Shown: positions 33,511 through 42,568, numbered from the stretch's first letter. The stretch: 64,000 nt of DNA from Aminithiophilus ramosus (GCF_018069705.1 NZ_CP072943.1:1737453-1801452); one strand, 5' to 3'. Made by a program: numbers and translations. Notes: generated from the letters alone by a model not told the origin.

Positions 33511-34191
33511 TCAGCAGAGGTCGACGATAACGCCCGGTCCCCTCTCTCCGTCACGCGCGACGAGAAGGACGGAAAAACCGGCGGCCGAGGCCGCCTCCAG
33601 CTCCTCTCCGTCGTCGGAAAGAAAGAGAAAGTCACCGACGTGATAGCCCGTCGCCTGGGCGATCTTCGCGTACGAGAGAGGTTCCTTCTTCGAGCCGAAG
33701 CGGACGTCGAAATGGCCCGAAATGAGGGCACACAGATCCCCGTCGGAGCTGAAGGCCAAGTGAAGCTTCTGAGCCCGCACGGCGCAGGCCGAAAAGATAT
33801 AGAGAGTCAGCCCCGACTCCCTCCACCGCTGAAGACAGCTCCTGACATCGCCGTAAAAGGGAGCCCTCAGCTCTCCGCTGAAATACCCCTCCTCCCAGAT
33901 CAGGGTCTGGATCAACTTGAGAGGCGCGTACTTGCGGTCTTCGTCGATCCAGCGACGGAGCCCCTGAACCAGATCAGGCTCGGCCATCCGGGGATTGCCC
34001 AGCAACCGCCTGGCCTCTTTCAGCAGCGGCCAGACCTCCTCCCGGTCGCCCCTCTGGGCCACGAACGAGGCCATGCGCTCTCTGGCATAGGGAAAGAGCG
34101 ACTCTCGCACGTAGGTAACGGGAAGCAACGTCCCCTCAAGATCCATCAGGATCGCCCGACACCCTGTCGGCACCACTCTGTTACCCTCCAT
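33511..34191 (-). CDS. mtnC: Enolase-phosphatase E1-like HAD protein (MtnC)
   Basis: A 226-residue HAD-family protein resembling acireductone synthase, which acts in the methionine salvage pathway. Motif I is Met-Asp-Leu-Glu-Gly-Thr (residues 16-21), followed by a Phe-Pro-Tyr-Ala-Arg-Glu segment diagnostic of E1. Motif II reads Ile-Phe-Ser-Ala-Cys where E1 has Ser-Ser-Gly-Ser. Phe-Gly-Ser-Lys-Lys-Glu-x-x-Ser-Tyr and Phe-Leu-Ser-Asp-Asp-Gly-Glu-Glu-Leu complete it. No other mtn gene is nearby. The ATG at 34191 follows GGAGGTGG; the longer reading has no support. The changed motif II leaves the exact reaction open. Confidence 0.75.
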   Translation of the reverse strand: MEGNRVVPTGCRAILMDLEGTLLPVTYVRESLFPYARERMASFVAQRGDREEVWPLLKEARRLLGNPRMAEPDLVQGLRRWIDEDRKYAPLKLIQTLIWEEGYFSGELRAPFYGDVRSCLQRWRESGLTLYIFSACAVRAQKLHLAFSSDGDLCALISGHFDVRFGSKKEPLSYAKIAQATGYHVGDFLFLSDDGEELEAASAAGFSVLLVARDGERGPGVIVDLC

Positions 34192-34493
34192 CGACCCACC
34201 TCCGAAGCAAACTCTTGTCGCCCATCTTAACTCATCGGTCCTGCATGAAAAAGGCGCTCCCTTCACTTTGGCCCCGAAGTGTGCGTTTTCTGAACAGCGT
34301 GCAGAAGGAGCACAAAAGACCCCTTCTGCGAAAAAAGAATCGAATTCGCCCCCTCGGCCGATCCTTCCGAAAAGGCCCTGGAAAACCCCTTTTACAAAGA
34401 TTCGATCGTGAGAAAGGCCTTCCGGACGATGAGCAACTTTTTTGCTTAATGATGGGTGTAGGCGCTTCATACTCTCATCCGGAGGTGGTTCGC
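34192..34493. other. Intergenic leader between mtnC and the NRAMP-like gene
   Basis: About 300 bases between divergent genes. No recognisable gene, riboswitch or terminator. It is richer in A and T than its surroundings at about 34310-34345 and 34390-34450, where promoters are likely, but no clean -35/-10 pair stands out. Confidence 0.3.
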
Positions 34494-35741
34494 GTGGCAG
34501 AGAACCGGAAGGCACTCACATTGGAAGGGACGGGACTGAAGGAATCGGAAGACAGAAGCAGGAAGAACACCCTCAGCGTGCTTCTGGGGGCGGCCTTCCT
34601 CATGGCCACGTCGGCCATCGGACCGGGCTTTCTCACCCAGACGGCCGTCTTCACGGAAAAACTTCAGGCCGCCTTCGCTTTCGCCATCCTGTCGTCGATC
34701 CTCATCGACGTCGTCGTCCAGCTCAACATATGGCGCATTCTGGCCGTATCGGGCATGCGGGCCCAGGATGTGGCCAACAGGGTTCTGCCCGGCCTGGGCT
34801 ACTTCCTCGCCTTCGCCGTCGCCATCGGCGGACTCGTCTTCAACGTCGGCAACATCGGCGGAGCGGCCATGGGGCTGAACGTCCTCGGCGGCGTACCTCT
34901 GCCCGTGGGAGCCGCCGTCAGCGCCGTCATCGCCATCTTCCTCTTCCTCCGCAAGGAGATGGGGTCGGCCATGGACCGTTTCACCCAGATTCTGGGCTTC
35001 GTCATGATCGCCATGGTGGGCTACATGGTTTTCCGCACCCATCCTCCCGTCACCCTGGCACTCAAGGAAGCCGTCCTCCCCTCGACGATCGACTGGATGA
35101 TCGTTCTCACCCTCGTCGGCGGGACGGTGGGCGGCTACATCTCTTTCGCCGGCGCCCATCGCATCATCGACGCCGGAATCACGGGCAGGGACAACCTTCC
35201 CTCCATCAGCAAAGGCGCCATCAATGCCATCGGCATCACAGGCGTCATGCGCTTTTTCCTCTTCCTCGCCATTCTGGGCGTCGTCCTCATGGGGCACAAG
35301 CTTGATCCGGCCAACCCGCCCGCCTCGGCCTTCCAGATCGGGGCCGGAGACATGGGCTACAAGATTTTCGGCGTCATCCTCTGGGCTGCAGGCATCACGT
35401 CCGTCGTCGGCGCCTCCTACACGTCCATATCCTTTCTCCGGACCCTTTTCGGCTCCGTATCGCGGCAGCACCGCTGGTGGATGGTGGGCTTCATCGTCGC
35501 CTCGACGACCCTTTTCACCACTCTGGGAAAACCGGTCAAACTTCTTATTTTTGCCGGTTCGATCAACGGTCTCATTCTCCCCCTGGCCCTCGTCTCCGTT
35601 CTCCTGGCCGCCTACAGGAAAGATATCGTCGGCGATTACCGCCACCCCAAGTGGATGACGGCCTGCGGCTATCTCATGGCGGCCTTCACCCTCTGGATGG
35701 GCGTCAAATCTCTCGGCGCCATCTCCACCCTTCTCAAGTAG
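34494..35741 (+). CDS. NRAMP-related transporter (YcsG-like) of the oxoprolinase cluster
   Basis: A 415-residue membrane protein with about 11 helices, of the NRAMP superfamily. TM1 has Ala-Ile-Gly-Pro-Gly-Phe-Leu-Thr in place of the metal-binding Asp-Pro-Gly-Asn of true NRAMP metal transporters, and the TM6 Met-Pro-His-like motif is absent, so divalent metal transport is unlikely. B. subtilis ycsG, an NRAMP-related gene, lies in the ycsF-ycsG-ycsI-kipI-kipA operon, and all five homologues are here. Uptake of 5-oxoproline or a related acid is a reasonable inference. The GTG at 34494 has a GGAGGTGG site; the longer reading through 34215 has none. Confidence 0.85.
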   Translation: MAENRKALTLEGTGLKESEDRSRKNTLSVLLGAAFLMATSAIGPGFLTQTAVFTEKLQAAFAFAILSSILIDVVVQLNIWRILAVSGMRAQDVANRVLPGLGYFLAFAVAIGGLVFNVGNIGGAAMGLNVLGGVPLPVGAAVSAVIAIFLFLRKEMGSAMDRFTQILGFVMIAMVGYMVFRTHPPVTLALKEAVLPSTIDWMIVLTLVGGTVGGYISFAGAHRIIDAGITGRDNLPSISKGAINAIGITGVMRFFLFLAILGVVLMGHKLDPANPPASAFQIGAGDMGYKIFGVILWAAGITSVVGASYTSISFLRTLFGSVSRQHRWWMVGFIVASTTLFTTLGKPVKLLIFAGSINGLILPLALVSVLLAAYRKDIVGDYRHPKWMTACGYLMAAFTLWMGVKSLGAISTLLK

Positions 35742-35806
35742 GGTCGATGGGGCGATAATTCCGGGGGAGGTCCACCTCCCTCGGAAGCCTTCCGGAGGTG
35801 AAAAAA

Positions 35807-36553
35807 ATGACTCGAGAAAAGGCACCCAGACTGCTTCAGGCCGGAGACGGCTGTCTCGTCGTCGAGTTCGGCGACGCGATCGATCTGGCCGTCAACGGCC
35901 GGGTACAGCAGCTCCGCCGCGCCATCGAAAAGAGGCCCTTCGTCGGGCTTCTCGAAACGGTCCCCACCTACCGCTCTCTGGCCCTTTATTTCGACCCGAC
36001 GAGGACCGAGACGGAAGGGCTCTTCTCCCGCATCGAGGAAATGGCCCTTTCCGTAGAGGACGGGCCTGACGACGCGGGACAGGTCATGACCGTTCCCGTC
36101 CTCTACGGAGGCGACGAAGGCCCCGACCTGGAGAACGTGGCCCGTCACAACGGACTGAGCCCAGAAGAGGTGATCGCTCGTCATTCCGGACGGGATTATT
36201 ACTGCTACATGCTGGGTTTCACGCCGGGCTTCTCCTACCTCGGCGGCATGGACGAGTCGATAGCCACTCCCCGCCTGGCGACGCCGAGGACGCTCATCCC
36301 GGCCGGGAGCGTGGGCATCGCCGGCAGGCAGACGGGGATCTACCCTATCGACAGTCCCGGAGGCTGGCAGCTCATCGGCCGCACGCCGCTGCGCCTCTTC
36401 GACCCTTCGGGAGAGACGCCCATCCTCATCGAGGCCGGCATCTGGGTCCGCTTCCGCTCCGTAGACCGTCGGGAATTTCTCTCTCTCTCCGCCGACGTGG
36501 CCGCACGCCGCTACCGTCCGCAGGTCGGACCTCGGAAGGGGGAGGGGAGATGA
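35807..36553 (+). CDS. pxpB: 5-oxoprolinase subunit PxpB (KipI family)
   Basis: A 248-residue KipI/PxpB protein. With PxpA and PxpC it makes the prokaryotic ATP-dependent 5-oxoprolinase, which opens 5-oxoproline to glutamate. Typical motifs are Met-Leu-Gly-Phe-Thr-Pro-Gly-Phe-Ser-Tyr-Leu-Gly, Pro-Ala-Gly-Ser-Val-Gly-Ile-Ala-Gly and Ser-Pro-Gly-Gly-Trp-Gln-Leu-Ile-Gly-Arg-Thr. The ATG at 35807 is 6 bases after GGAGGTG. In B. subtilis KipI was first described as an inhibitor of the sporulation kinase KinA. It overlaps pxpC by 4 bp. Confidence 0.94.
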   Translation: MTREKAPRLLQAGDGCLVVEFGDAIDLAVNGRVQQLRRAIEKRPFVGLLETVPTYRSLALYFDPTRTETEGLFSRIEEMALSVEDGPDDAGQVMTVPVLYGGDEGPDLENVARHNGLSPEEVIARHSGRDYYCYMLGFTPGFSYLGGMDESIATPRLATPRTLIPAGSVGIAGRQTGIYPIDSPGGWQLIGRTPLRLFDPSGETPILIEAGIWVRFRSVDRREFLSLSADVAARRYRPQVGPRKGEGR

Positions 36554-37602
36554 GGATCATCGTCGAAAACGGCGGTCTTCTTTCGACCGTCCAGGATCTG
36601 GGACGCTGGGGCTATCAGGGCAAGGGCATGCCCGTGGCAGGGGCCATGGACCGCCAAAGTCTCCGTATGGGTAACATCCTCGCCGGCAACGACGAGGGAG
36701 CGGCGGCACTGGAAATCACCGTTCTCGGCCCCAAGGCGATCGTCGAAGGGCAGGGCCTCGTCGCCGTAACGGGAGCCGACTTGGGTTTTTCCGTCAACGG
36801 CGCTACCGCCCCCACCTGGGAGGCCCTCCCCGTCTCCTCCGGAGATGTTCTGGCCTTCTCCGGACCGAAAGGCAAGGGCTGCAGGGCCTATCTCTGCCTC
36901 TCGGGAGGGATCGACGTTCCTCCCGTCATGGGGAGCCGCTCCACCTACCTCCGAGCCGGTCTGGGGGGTTTCGAGGGACGGGCTCTCAAGAAAGGAGACA
37001 GCCTCCAGACGGGAGAGGCCCTCCTCGTCGAGGCAGGCTCCGGTTTCTCCTGCCCCGAAACGCTTCGCCCCTCAAGAAACGGGGAGGCTCCTCTCGGCGT
37101 TCTTCTCGGACCTCAGGAAAAGGCCTTCTCCGCCGCAGGAATCGAGACCTTCCTCGGGTCGGCCTACGTCATCTCCAACGAGGCCGATCGCATGGGCTAC
37201 CGTTTCGAAGGTCCCGAGATCGAACACGCTTCGGAGGCCGACATCATCTCCGACGCCATCCCTTTGGGCTCCATTCAGGTTCCCGGAGGGGGACGGCCCA
37301 TCTGCATGCTCGCCGACGGCCAGACGACAGGAGGCTACACAAAAATAGCCGTCCTCGTCTCGACGGACATCGGCGCTCTGGCCCAGAGACTGCCGGGCCA
37401 GACGGTACGTTTCGTCTCTCTTTCCTTCGACGAGGCCATCGCCCTCGTCAGGGAAGAGAGAAAAAAGGTGGACGCTCTCCTCGACCTCCGCTCCGCCTAC
37501 CGGTCGCGGCCTCGAAAGGCCTTGACAGGCGGAAGAGCGACCTGGCGTCTCACCGTCGAAGGCAGGACCTACGATGTGACCTGGGAAAACCTCGACGGAT
37601 AG
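36550..37602 (+). CDS. pxpC: 5-oxoprolinase subunit PxpC (KipA family)
   Basis: A 350-residue biotin-dependent-carboxyltransferase-like protein of the KipA/PxpC family. The N-terminus has [13 protein letters not shown], the family hallmark, then Gly-Ala-Met-Asp and Glu-Ile-Thr. Later come Glu-Ala-Asp-Arg-Met-Gly-Tyr-Arg and Gly-Gly-Arg-Pro-Ile. The ending about 50 residues are less conserved. It is translationally coupled to pxpB. Confidence 0.94.
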   Translation: MRIIVENGGLLSTVQDLGRWGYQGKGMPVAGAMDRQSLRMGNILAGNDEGAAALEITVLGPKAIVEGQGLVAVTGADLGFSVNGATAPTWEALPVSSGDVLAFSGPKGKGCRAYLCLSGGIDVPPVMGSRSTYLRAGLGGFEGRALKKGDSLQTGEALLVEAGSGFSCPETLRPSRNGEAPLGVLLGPQEKAFSAAGIETFLGSAYVISNEADRMGYRFEGPEIEHASEADIISDAIPLGSIQVPGGGRPICMLADGQTTGGYTKIAVLVSTDIGALAQRLPGQTVRFVSLSFDEAIALVREERKKVDALLDLRSAYRSRPRKALTGGRATWRLTVEGRTYDVTWENLDG

Positions 37603-37644
37603 GCGCAACCTCGAGACCGAAGGATTACCGGAAAGGAGAAGATC

Positions 37645-38412
37645 ATGCCTCTCATCGACCTCAACAGCGATCTCGGCGAAAGTTTCGGCGCCTGGTCCAT
37701 GGGCAACGACGCCGAGGTGCTCCGTCACGTCTCCTCGGCCAACGTCGCCTGCGGCTTCCACGCCGGCGATCCCCAGGTGATGCTCGCCACCGTCGAGGCG
37801 GCCAAGACCCGCGGCGTGGCCGTCGGGGCCCATCCGGGCCATCCCGACCTGGTCGGCTTCGGCCGCCGGACCCTGGCCGTCTCTCCCGACGAGGCCTACG
37901 CCTTCACGCTCTACCAGATCGGCGCCATGAAGGCCTTCTGCCACGCAGCGGGAATGGCCCTGCAGCATGTCAAACCCCACGGCGCTCTCTACAACCAGGC
38001 CGCCAAAGATCCGGAACTGGCCCGGGCCATCGCCCGAGCCGTCGCCGACGCAGGCGATCTGATCCTCATGGGCCTGGCCCGCTCCTGCTTCGAATCGGCC
38101 GCCGCCGAGGCCGCCGTCCCCTTCGCCGCCGAGGCCTTTGCCGACAGAGCCTACAGGGCCGACGGAACACTCGTCCCCCGCAAGGAACGGGGCGCCGTCA
38201 TCCACGACGTCCCTGTCGCCGTGCAACGCGTCGTCCGCATGGCCACAGAGGGCATCGTCGAGGCCATCGACGGCACCCTCATCGCTTTCCGCCCCCATTC
38301 GATCTGCCTCCACGGGGACAACGCCGAGGCCGTCGAAATGGCCCGCGCCGTCCGAGAGGGACTCGAAAGAGCCGGAGTGGCCATTCGCCCTCTGAAGGAG
38401 GTCCTCCGATGA
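37645..38412 (+). CDS. pxpA: 5-oxoprolinase subunit PxpA (LamB/YcsF family)
   Basis: A 255-residue LamB/YcsF protein. It begins [12 protein letters not shown] and has [11 protein letters not shown] and Gly-Ala-His-Pro-Gly-His-Pro-Asp, the metal-site-like signatures of the family, plus Val-Lys-Pro-His-Gly-Ala-Leu-Tyr. A 42-base gap with a GGAAAGGAG site separates it from pxpC. Its stop overlaps the DUF1445 start. Confidence 0.95.
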   Translation: MPLIDLNSDLGESFGAWSMGNDAEVLRHVSSANVACGFHAGDPQVMLATVEAAKTRGVAVGAHPGHPDLVGFGRRTLAVSPDEAYAFTLYQIGAMKAFCHAAGMALQHVKPHGALYNQAAKDPELARAIARAVADAGDLILMGLARSCFESAAAEAAVPFAAEAFADRAYRADGTLVPRKERGAVIHDVPVAVQRVVRMATEGIVEAIDGTLIAFRPHSICLHGDNAEAVEMARAVREGLERAGVAIRPLKEVLR

Positions 38413-39206
38413 AAGCCGCAGACTTCGCGTCGGCATCGCCGTCGGCGATCCGTGCCATGATCGGCCGAGGCGAGTGGACAGGTCCCACTCCGGGCATGGC
38501 CAAGGGACACGTTCAGGCCAACCTCGTCATCCTGCCCAGGGACTGGGCCTATGACTTCCTCGTCTTCGCCCAGCGGAACCCCAAGCCCTGTCCCATCCTG
38601 GACATCACCGAACCTGGCGACAGCGAGCCCTCTATCGTCGCCCCCGGAGCGGACCTGAGAATCGATCTCCCCCGCTACCGGATCTGGCGCGACGGAGAGC
38701 TCGTCGAGGAGCCCACGGAAATCACCTCCCACTGGCGAGACGACCTCGTGGGCTTCCTTCTGGGCTGTTCTTTCAGCTTCGAGGGGGCCCTTCTCGAGGC
38801 CTCCGTCCCCGTGCGCCACATCGAATGCGGCTGCAACGTCCCCATGTACAGGACCGACATCGCCTGCCGCCCGGCGGGACGTCTCTCAGGTCCCATGGTC
38901 GTCAGCATGCGCCCCATCCCGGCTTCTCTCGTGACGAGGGCCGTTCTGGCCACGGGACGCTTTCCCGCCGTCCACGGCGCTCCCGTCCACATCGGCGACC
39001 CCGCGCTCATCGGCATCGAGGACATCGCCCGTCCCGACTTCGGCGACGCCGTCCCCATCAACGAGGGAGACGTGCCCGTCTTCTGGGCCTGCGGCGTCAC
39101 GCCTCAGGCGGCCCTCATGGCCAGCAGGCCGCCCTTCGCCATCACCCATGCGCCGGGCCACATGTTCATCTGCGACCCGAAAGACAGCGACTACGCCGTC
39201 TTTTAG
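38409..39206 (+). CDS. DUF1445/YcsI-family putative hydro-lyase
   Basis: A 265-residue member of the DUF1445 family. Marker segments are [11 protein letters not shown], [10 protein letters not shown], Tyr-Arg-Thr-Asp-Ile and Thr-His-Ala-Pro-Gly-His-Met-Phe. The reaction is not firmly known; the family is labelled hydro-lyase, and in mammals a DUF1445-related region is joined to the D-glutamate cyclase that makes 5-oxo-D-proline. Its place behind the oxoprolinase genes supports a role with glutamate or oxoproline stereochemistry or ring chemistry. Confidence 0.88.
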   Translation: MKAADFASASPSAIRAMIGRGEWTGPTPGMAKGHVQANLVILPRDWAYDFLVFAQRNPKPCPILDITEPGDSEPSIVAPGADLRIDLPRYRIWRDGELVEEPTEITSHWRDDLVGFLLGCSFSFEGALLEASVPVRHIECGCNVPMYRTDIACRPAGRLSGPMVVSMRPIPASLVTRAVLATGRFPAVHGAPVHIGDPALIGIEDIARPDFGDAVPINEGDVPVFWACGVTPQAALMASRPPFAITHAPGHMFICDPKDSDYAVF

Positions 39207-39236
39207 AGGGCAACAGGACGACAGGACTTCTTTTTT

Positions 39237-39285
39237 CCGAGGCATGAGGGGGAGCGCCGCAGCGGCGCTCCCCCTCATGCCTCGG
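39237..39285. repeat. Perfect long inverted repeat after the oxoprolinase operon
   Basis: A perfect stem of about 23 bp with a 3-base loop (CAG), 30 bases past the DUF1445 stop. A T-run lies just before, not after, the hairpin on the plus strand, so it is not a textbook terminator on either strand, though it probably ends or protects the transcript. Confidence 0.8.
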
Positions 39286-39370
39286 GAAAGTCCCCGTCGC
39301 AACGAGAACGTCGAAGTGAAAAAACGCCTCTGGAAAGGTCTCGCCACCTCAGCGCAATCGGGATCTCCCG

Positions 39371-39832
39371 TCAGAAAGAAGAGAAGAAGGCGCGCCAGAG
39401 CGCCTCTTCCTCGTCGGAGAAGAGCGTCATCGAAGCCTCACGGAAAAGCCTCGCCGTGAGCCCCTCTCCGGGACGGAGTTCGCCGTCGAAAAGGCCGCTG
39501 TAGACGCGCCGGACACCGCAGGAGGGGCTTTTTTCCTTGAGGATGGCGACGGAGGCCCCTGCAAGGCGAGCCAACTTGAGGCCCTCCTCGGCCCCTCTCC
39601 GGTAGACTGAGGTCAGATCGGAGCCGCTCCGGGAAAAGACGGCCAGCTCCGTCGATCGGGGAAGAAGACGCAATTCGGCGGGCTCTCTGGGCGTGGCCAT
39701 CCCCCCGAGCTGCTCGGGGCAGAAGGGCAAGGCGCGACCCGAGGCGACGAGATCACAGACCCATTCAACGGCGCAGGCCGTCCCGTCATAACGACAGGAA
39801 AGGCCGGCCAGGCAGGCGCTTACGAGGATCAA
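39371..39832 (-). CDS. DUF523 family protein
   Basis: A 153-residue DUF523 protein. It starts Ile-Leu-Val-Ser-Ala-Cys-Leu-Ala-Gly-Leu-x-Cys-Arg-Tyr-Asp-Gly and contains Phe-Cys-Pro-Glu-Gln, Gly-Gly-Met, Lys-Glu-Lys-Ser-Pro-Ser-Cys-Gly and Tyr-Ser-Gly-Leu-Phe-Asp, the conserved Cys-rich pattern of the family. The Cys spread suggests metal binding; no activity is established. Its left neighbour converges and its right neighbour is a long empty stretch. Confidence 0.9.
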   Translation of the reverse strand: MILVSACLAGLSCRYDGTACAVEWVCDLVASGRALPFCPEQLGGMATPREPAELRLLPRSTELAVFSRSGSDLTSVYRRGAEEGLKLARLAGASVAILKEKSPSCGVRRVYSGLFDGELRPGEGLTARLFREASMTLFSDEEEALWRAFFSSF

Positions 39833-40355
39833 CGCCGATCATCTCCTTTTTTCCTCACTTATCGTCTGAGCGAAGGCGCCACGACAACCGGGGCAGCACA
39901 TCCGAAGGGGAAGAGGCCGGCGAGACCGATCGAGGATGCCGCGGCCCGCGAAAAGGAAGCCTCCGGCCATGACCGTTCTCGATCGAGGAAAGGGATCCAG
40001 GGGCATCGCCGCCTGAATCGAGCATCTGAATGGCGAAAAAGATCATGGCAGACCGATCTGAGCGCTTTCGGAAAAGGAAAGCCATCCCCTGCCGACGGGG
40101 AAGAATCGATTGCGGAGACAAGAGGCCCCTTCCCAGCGCGTCCGTCAGCCATAGTCCTCCCTATTCTTCACGAGAAGTCCGCCGCAGAACGGTGTTTTTC
40201 ATAAACCCTGTCTTTCATGATAGCTAAATAAAACTGCTTTCGCCAATCGAGCCGGTACCCCAAAGGTCCTTTGACCTGTCGCCCCGCTCCCCGTCGCCGC
40301 GGAACAGAAGAAAGGACCGAAAGGGAGACTTATCGACCCTAATGAAACAAAAAAA
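39833..40355. other. Intergenic stretch without a supported gene
   Basis: About 520 bases. Several short ORFs exist on both strands, all composed of Arg/Ser/Pro-rich shadow-like sequence without ribosome binding sites. The part near 40200-40235 is A/T-rich and could hold promoters for the minus-strand DUF523 gene's region, but nothing is convincing. Confidence 0.4.
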
Positions 40356-40387
40356 GAATGGGCCCCGTCTTCCGGCCGGGCCCATTC
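40356..40387 (-). terminator. Intrinsic terminator of the 268-residue orphan
   Basis: A 10 bp stem (GAATGGGCCC) with a 12-base loop, followed on the minus strand by seven T residues; 46 bases after the stop codon. Confidence 0.85.
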
Positions 40388-40433
40388 CTCGATAGGAGGT
40401 GCAGGAACGCCGCTGCATCAGGCCTTTCCTGCT

Positions 40434-41240
40434 TCAGATGCCGGATACGTTGAAATAGACGCCTCCCCCTCCCATATGAGAGAAAGCCTCGAACAAGAAC
40501 CCTCTGAAGTCCTTGAGAAAAGCGATCAGGACCTCTTTCGAGGGGAAACCCTCTTCGGGCCATCCTTCGGGCCAGTTTTCGGGCCATTGGACGCCGACGA
40601 AAGAGGCCAGGCTGATGTCCTCCATGTAGTAAGCCACATAAGGGTCGACGACTCCCTTTTCCAGCCAGCCGATGATACCGAGAACATCTTCCAGCATTCG
40701 GCCTACCGTTCTTGTGCTCATGGGATTTTCCAGATCATATTCGTCGAAGGCGGGGTAATTGTGAACCAGAATCGGGACGATGAACCGCATATCATCCAGA
40801 TGGATGGACACCACCGGCGCCTCTTTCACCAGCCTCTCTCCCAGGCAGCCCACGTAGAAGACGTAATTGCAGCCGCCCAACCAGCCCCTCACGACGGCGA
40901 GACGATCCTCCTCTCGAAGGAACCAGGGGAAGGAAGGTCCCTCGACGGCCTTCTTCTCTTCCGGTAGCCTAGGCCCGAGGGGACAAGAGCAAGCCTCCTC
41001 GCCCGACGCCTCGGTACCGTAAACAAGCTCATAAAAGAAGAGGGCACGCTCGAGGTTTTCTTTCCGGCACCGAGCCGCTGCGGCCATCGTTCTCAGGAGC
41101 TCTTTCTCCGTCCGGCCGTAAAACCAAGGACCGCACAGATTCGGGGGCTCTGCCTCCCCAAGGGGAACGAGGACACCCCGCCACCGAGTCGCCTCCGCCT
41201 CTTCGATCTCTTCGATGGGCCCCAACCACGTGATTTTCAT
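40434..41240 (-). CDS. Hypothetical protein (268 aa)
   Basis: A soluble, acidic 268-residue protein I do not recognise. It is rich in Trp, Glu and Gly, with Cys residues at about 36, 59, 83, 85, 125 and 132. A Trp-Pro-Glu-Asn-Trp-Pro-Glu-Gly-Trp-Pro run stands near residue 222 and the C-terminus ends Gly-Gly-Gly-Gly-Val-Tyr-Phe-Asn-Val. There is no signal peptide or membrane helix. The ATG at 41240 has a GGAGGAAAAC site; the gene has its own terminator and stands alone, so it is a single-gene unit. Confidence 0.7.
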   Translation of the reverse strand: MKITWLGPIEEIEEAEATRWRGVLVPLGEAEPPNLCGPWFYGRTEKELLRTMAAAARCRKENLERALFFYELVYGTEASGEEACSCPLGPRLPEEKKAVEGPSFPWFLREEDRLAVVRGWLGGCNYVFYVGCLGERLVKEAPVVSIHLDDMRFIVPILVHNYPAFDEYDLENPMSTRTVGRMLEDVLGIIGWLEKGVVDPYVAYYMEDISLASFVGVQWPENWPEGWPEEGFPSKEVLIAFLKDFRGFLFEAFSHMGGGGVYFNVSGI

Positions 41241-41830
41241 GTTTTCCTCCTTCCATGTCCTCCTGGCAGACAAACAAAAACTGGGGCGAGGCCAAAGACC
41301 ACGCTCCTCTGCGCTCTCTGACCCCGGGAAGGGGCCAGCAGACAGATGGAAGGAAGTGCTTCCGGTCGAAAGACGAAAGGAGGAGGAGGAAAGAACCGGA
41401 TCGTTTCTGAGAGTATCATAGCACCGCAAATACGAGAATCAACGTCGGCCATCTCCGTTTCTTCTCTGTTCTCCGATCAAAGCCGACCCGTCCGCCGGAA
41501 CAGCTTATCCTGGAGGAAAGAGCCTCGGGGAAGAGTAGGATACCCTCTGAAGACGGCCAGGAGAACGTGACGGGGCAGGCGATCCAGGAGCCCTCCAACC
41601 CGGCGGACCGACACAGCAAAGGACCGGCACAGCCCGCTTCCGCTCTTTGTCTTTCTCTATTCCTATGGTACCATCGGTCGACGATGCGCCCTCTGATTCA
41701 ATGGAGTATTTTTTGTTTAATAAAATAACGATAGACCTTGCAGAAAGCAAGACTCTCTCTGGAACGTCCAGGTGCGGGAGGCGGGATTCGGAGAGGCAGG
41801 AGGATCTGCCGAGAGCCAAGGAGGAGAGTC
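41241..41830. other. Divergent intergenic region
   Basis: About 590 bases between the orphan and the PDZ protein. No supported gene. The section at about 41695-41735 is strongly A/T-rich (TTTTTTGTTTAATAAAATAA) and probably holds the promoter of the PDZ gene; the ORFs across this region are low-quality shadows. Confidence 0.4.
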
Positions 41831-42541
41831 ATGAAGAGAGTCCTGTCCATTCCCACCGCAGCCGCCCTTTTCTTCCTCGTCACGGGAACCGCCTTCGCCG
41901 CCAATCTCTTTACCACGACTATCCGGGGAGTCCCTACTGCCAAGGTCCAAGACGTGATCCTCGAGGTGATGACGGCCCAGAATTTCACCATCGACGAAGT
42001 CGATCCCTACAAAGTCGTCGTGGCCAAGAATTTCGGCGACGGCTTCTGGGTGGCCAGCCAGTTCTGCAAGGTCAAATTCAACCTCCTGGAACGGGAGGGC
42101 GACGTGAAGCTGATGGTCTCTCAAGTCGACATCATCCAGGGGCAGATCGCCGTGCAGCGCTCCGTCGACCATCTGATTCCCTTCATCAGAGAGATCCGCC
42201 ACCGTCTCGACGGAACGCCGCCCGATCGGATCGCCAACGAAACCGTCGGCGGCGCGGCAACGGAGCCTACGGCTCCGGCGGAGAAGGCTCTGGGCCTCCG
42301 TCTGGGCGAGAAGACGGCCGAGGGACACGTCGTGATCGACGGCGTCGAAGGCGACAGCATGGCCTCCGAGGCGGGATTGGCCGCCGGAGACGTCGTCCTC
42401 GAAGTCAACGGGCGGTCGACGAAGGACTTCGACGTCATCGGCCTGCGCAACTACCTGGAGAACAGGGCGGCTCAGAAGTCCTCCGTTTTCCTCGTCTACT
42501 CCCGCGACGGCAGATCGGAAATGGTGACGCTCAAAAACTGA
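41831..42541 (+). CDS. Exported PDZ-domain protein
   Basis: A 236-residue protein. A signal peptide (residues 1-24, ending Thr-Ala-Phe-Ala-Ala) leads into an N-terminal domain of about 120 residues with no match I know, containing Thr-Ile-Asp-Glu-Val-Asp-Pro-Tyr and a Gln-Arg-Ser-Val-Asp-His segment. A PDZ domain fills about 150-236: Gly-Leu-Arg-Leu-Gly-Glu, Ala-Gly-Leu-Ala-Ala-Gly-Asp-Val-Val-Leu-Glu-Val-Asn-Gly. It has no protease domain, so it may be an adaptor or chaperone in the periplasm. The ATG at 41831 has a GGAGGAGAG site. A strong hairpin follows. Confidence 0.75.
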   Translation: MKRVLSIPTAAALFFLVTGTAFAANLFTTTIRGVPTAKVQDVILEVMTAQNFTIDEVDPYKVVVAKNFGDGFWVASQFCKVKFNLLEREGDVKLMVSQVDIIQGQIAVQRSVDHLIPFIREIRHRLDGTPPDRIANETVGGAATEPTAPAEKALGLRLGEKTAEGHVVIDGVEGDSMASEAGLAAGDVVLEVNGRSTKDFDVIGLRNYLENRAAQKSSVFLVYSRDGRSEMVTLKN

Positions 42542-42568
42542 TCTTCCTTACTCGCTTACGTGGGTCCC

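Noticed and set aside
39855-40227. Short ORFs on both strands between DUF523 and the 268-residue orphan
   Set aside because: Arg/Ser/Pro-rich, mutually overlapping, no ribosome binding sites or homology.
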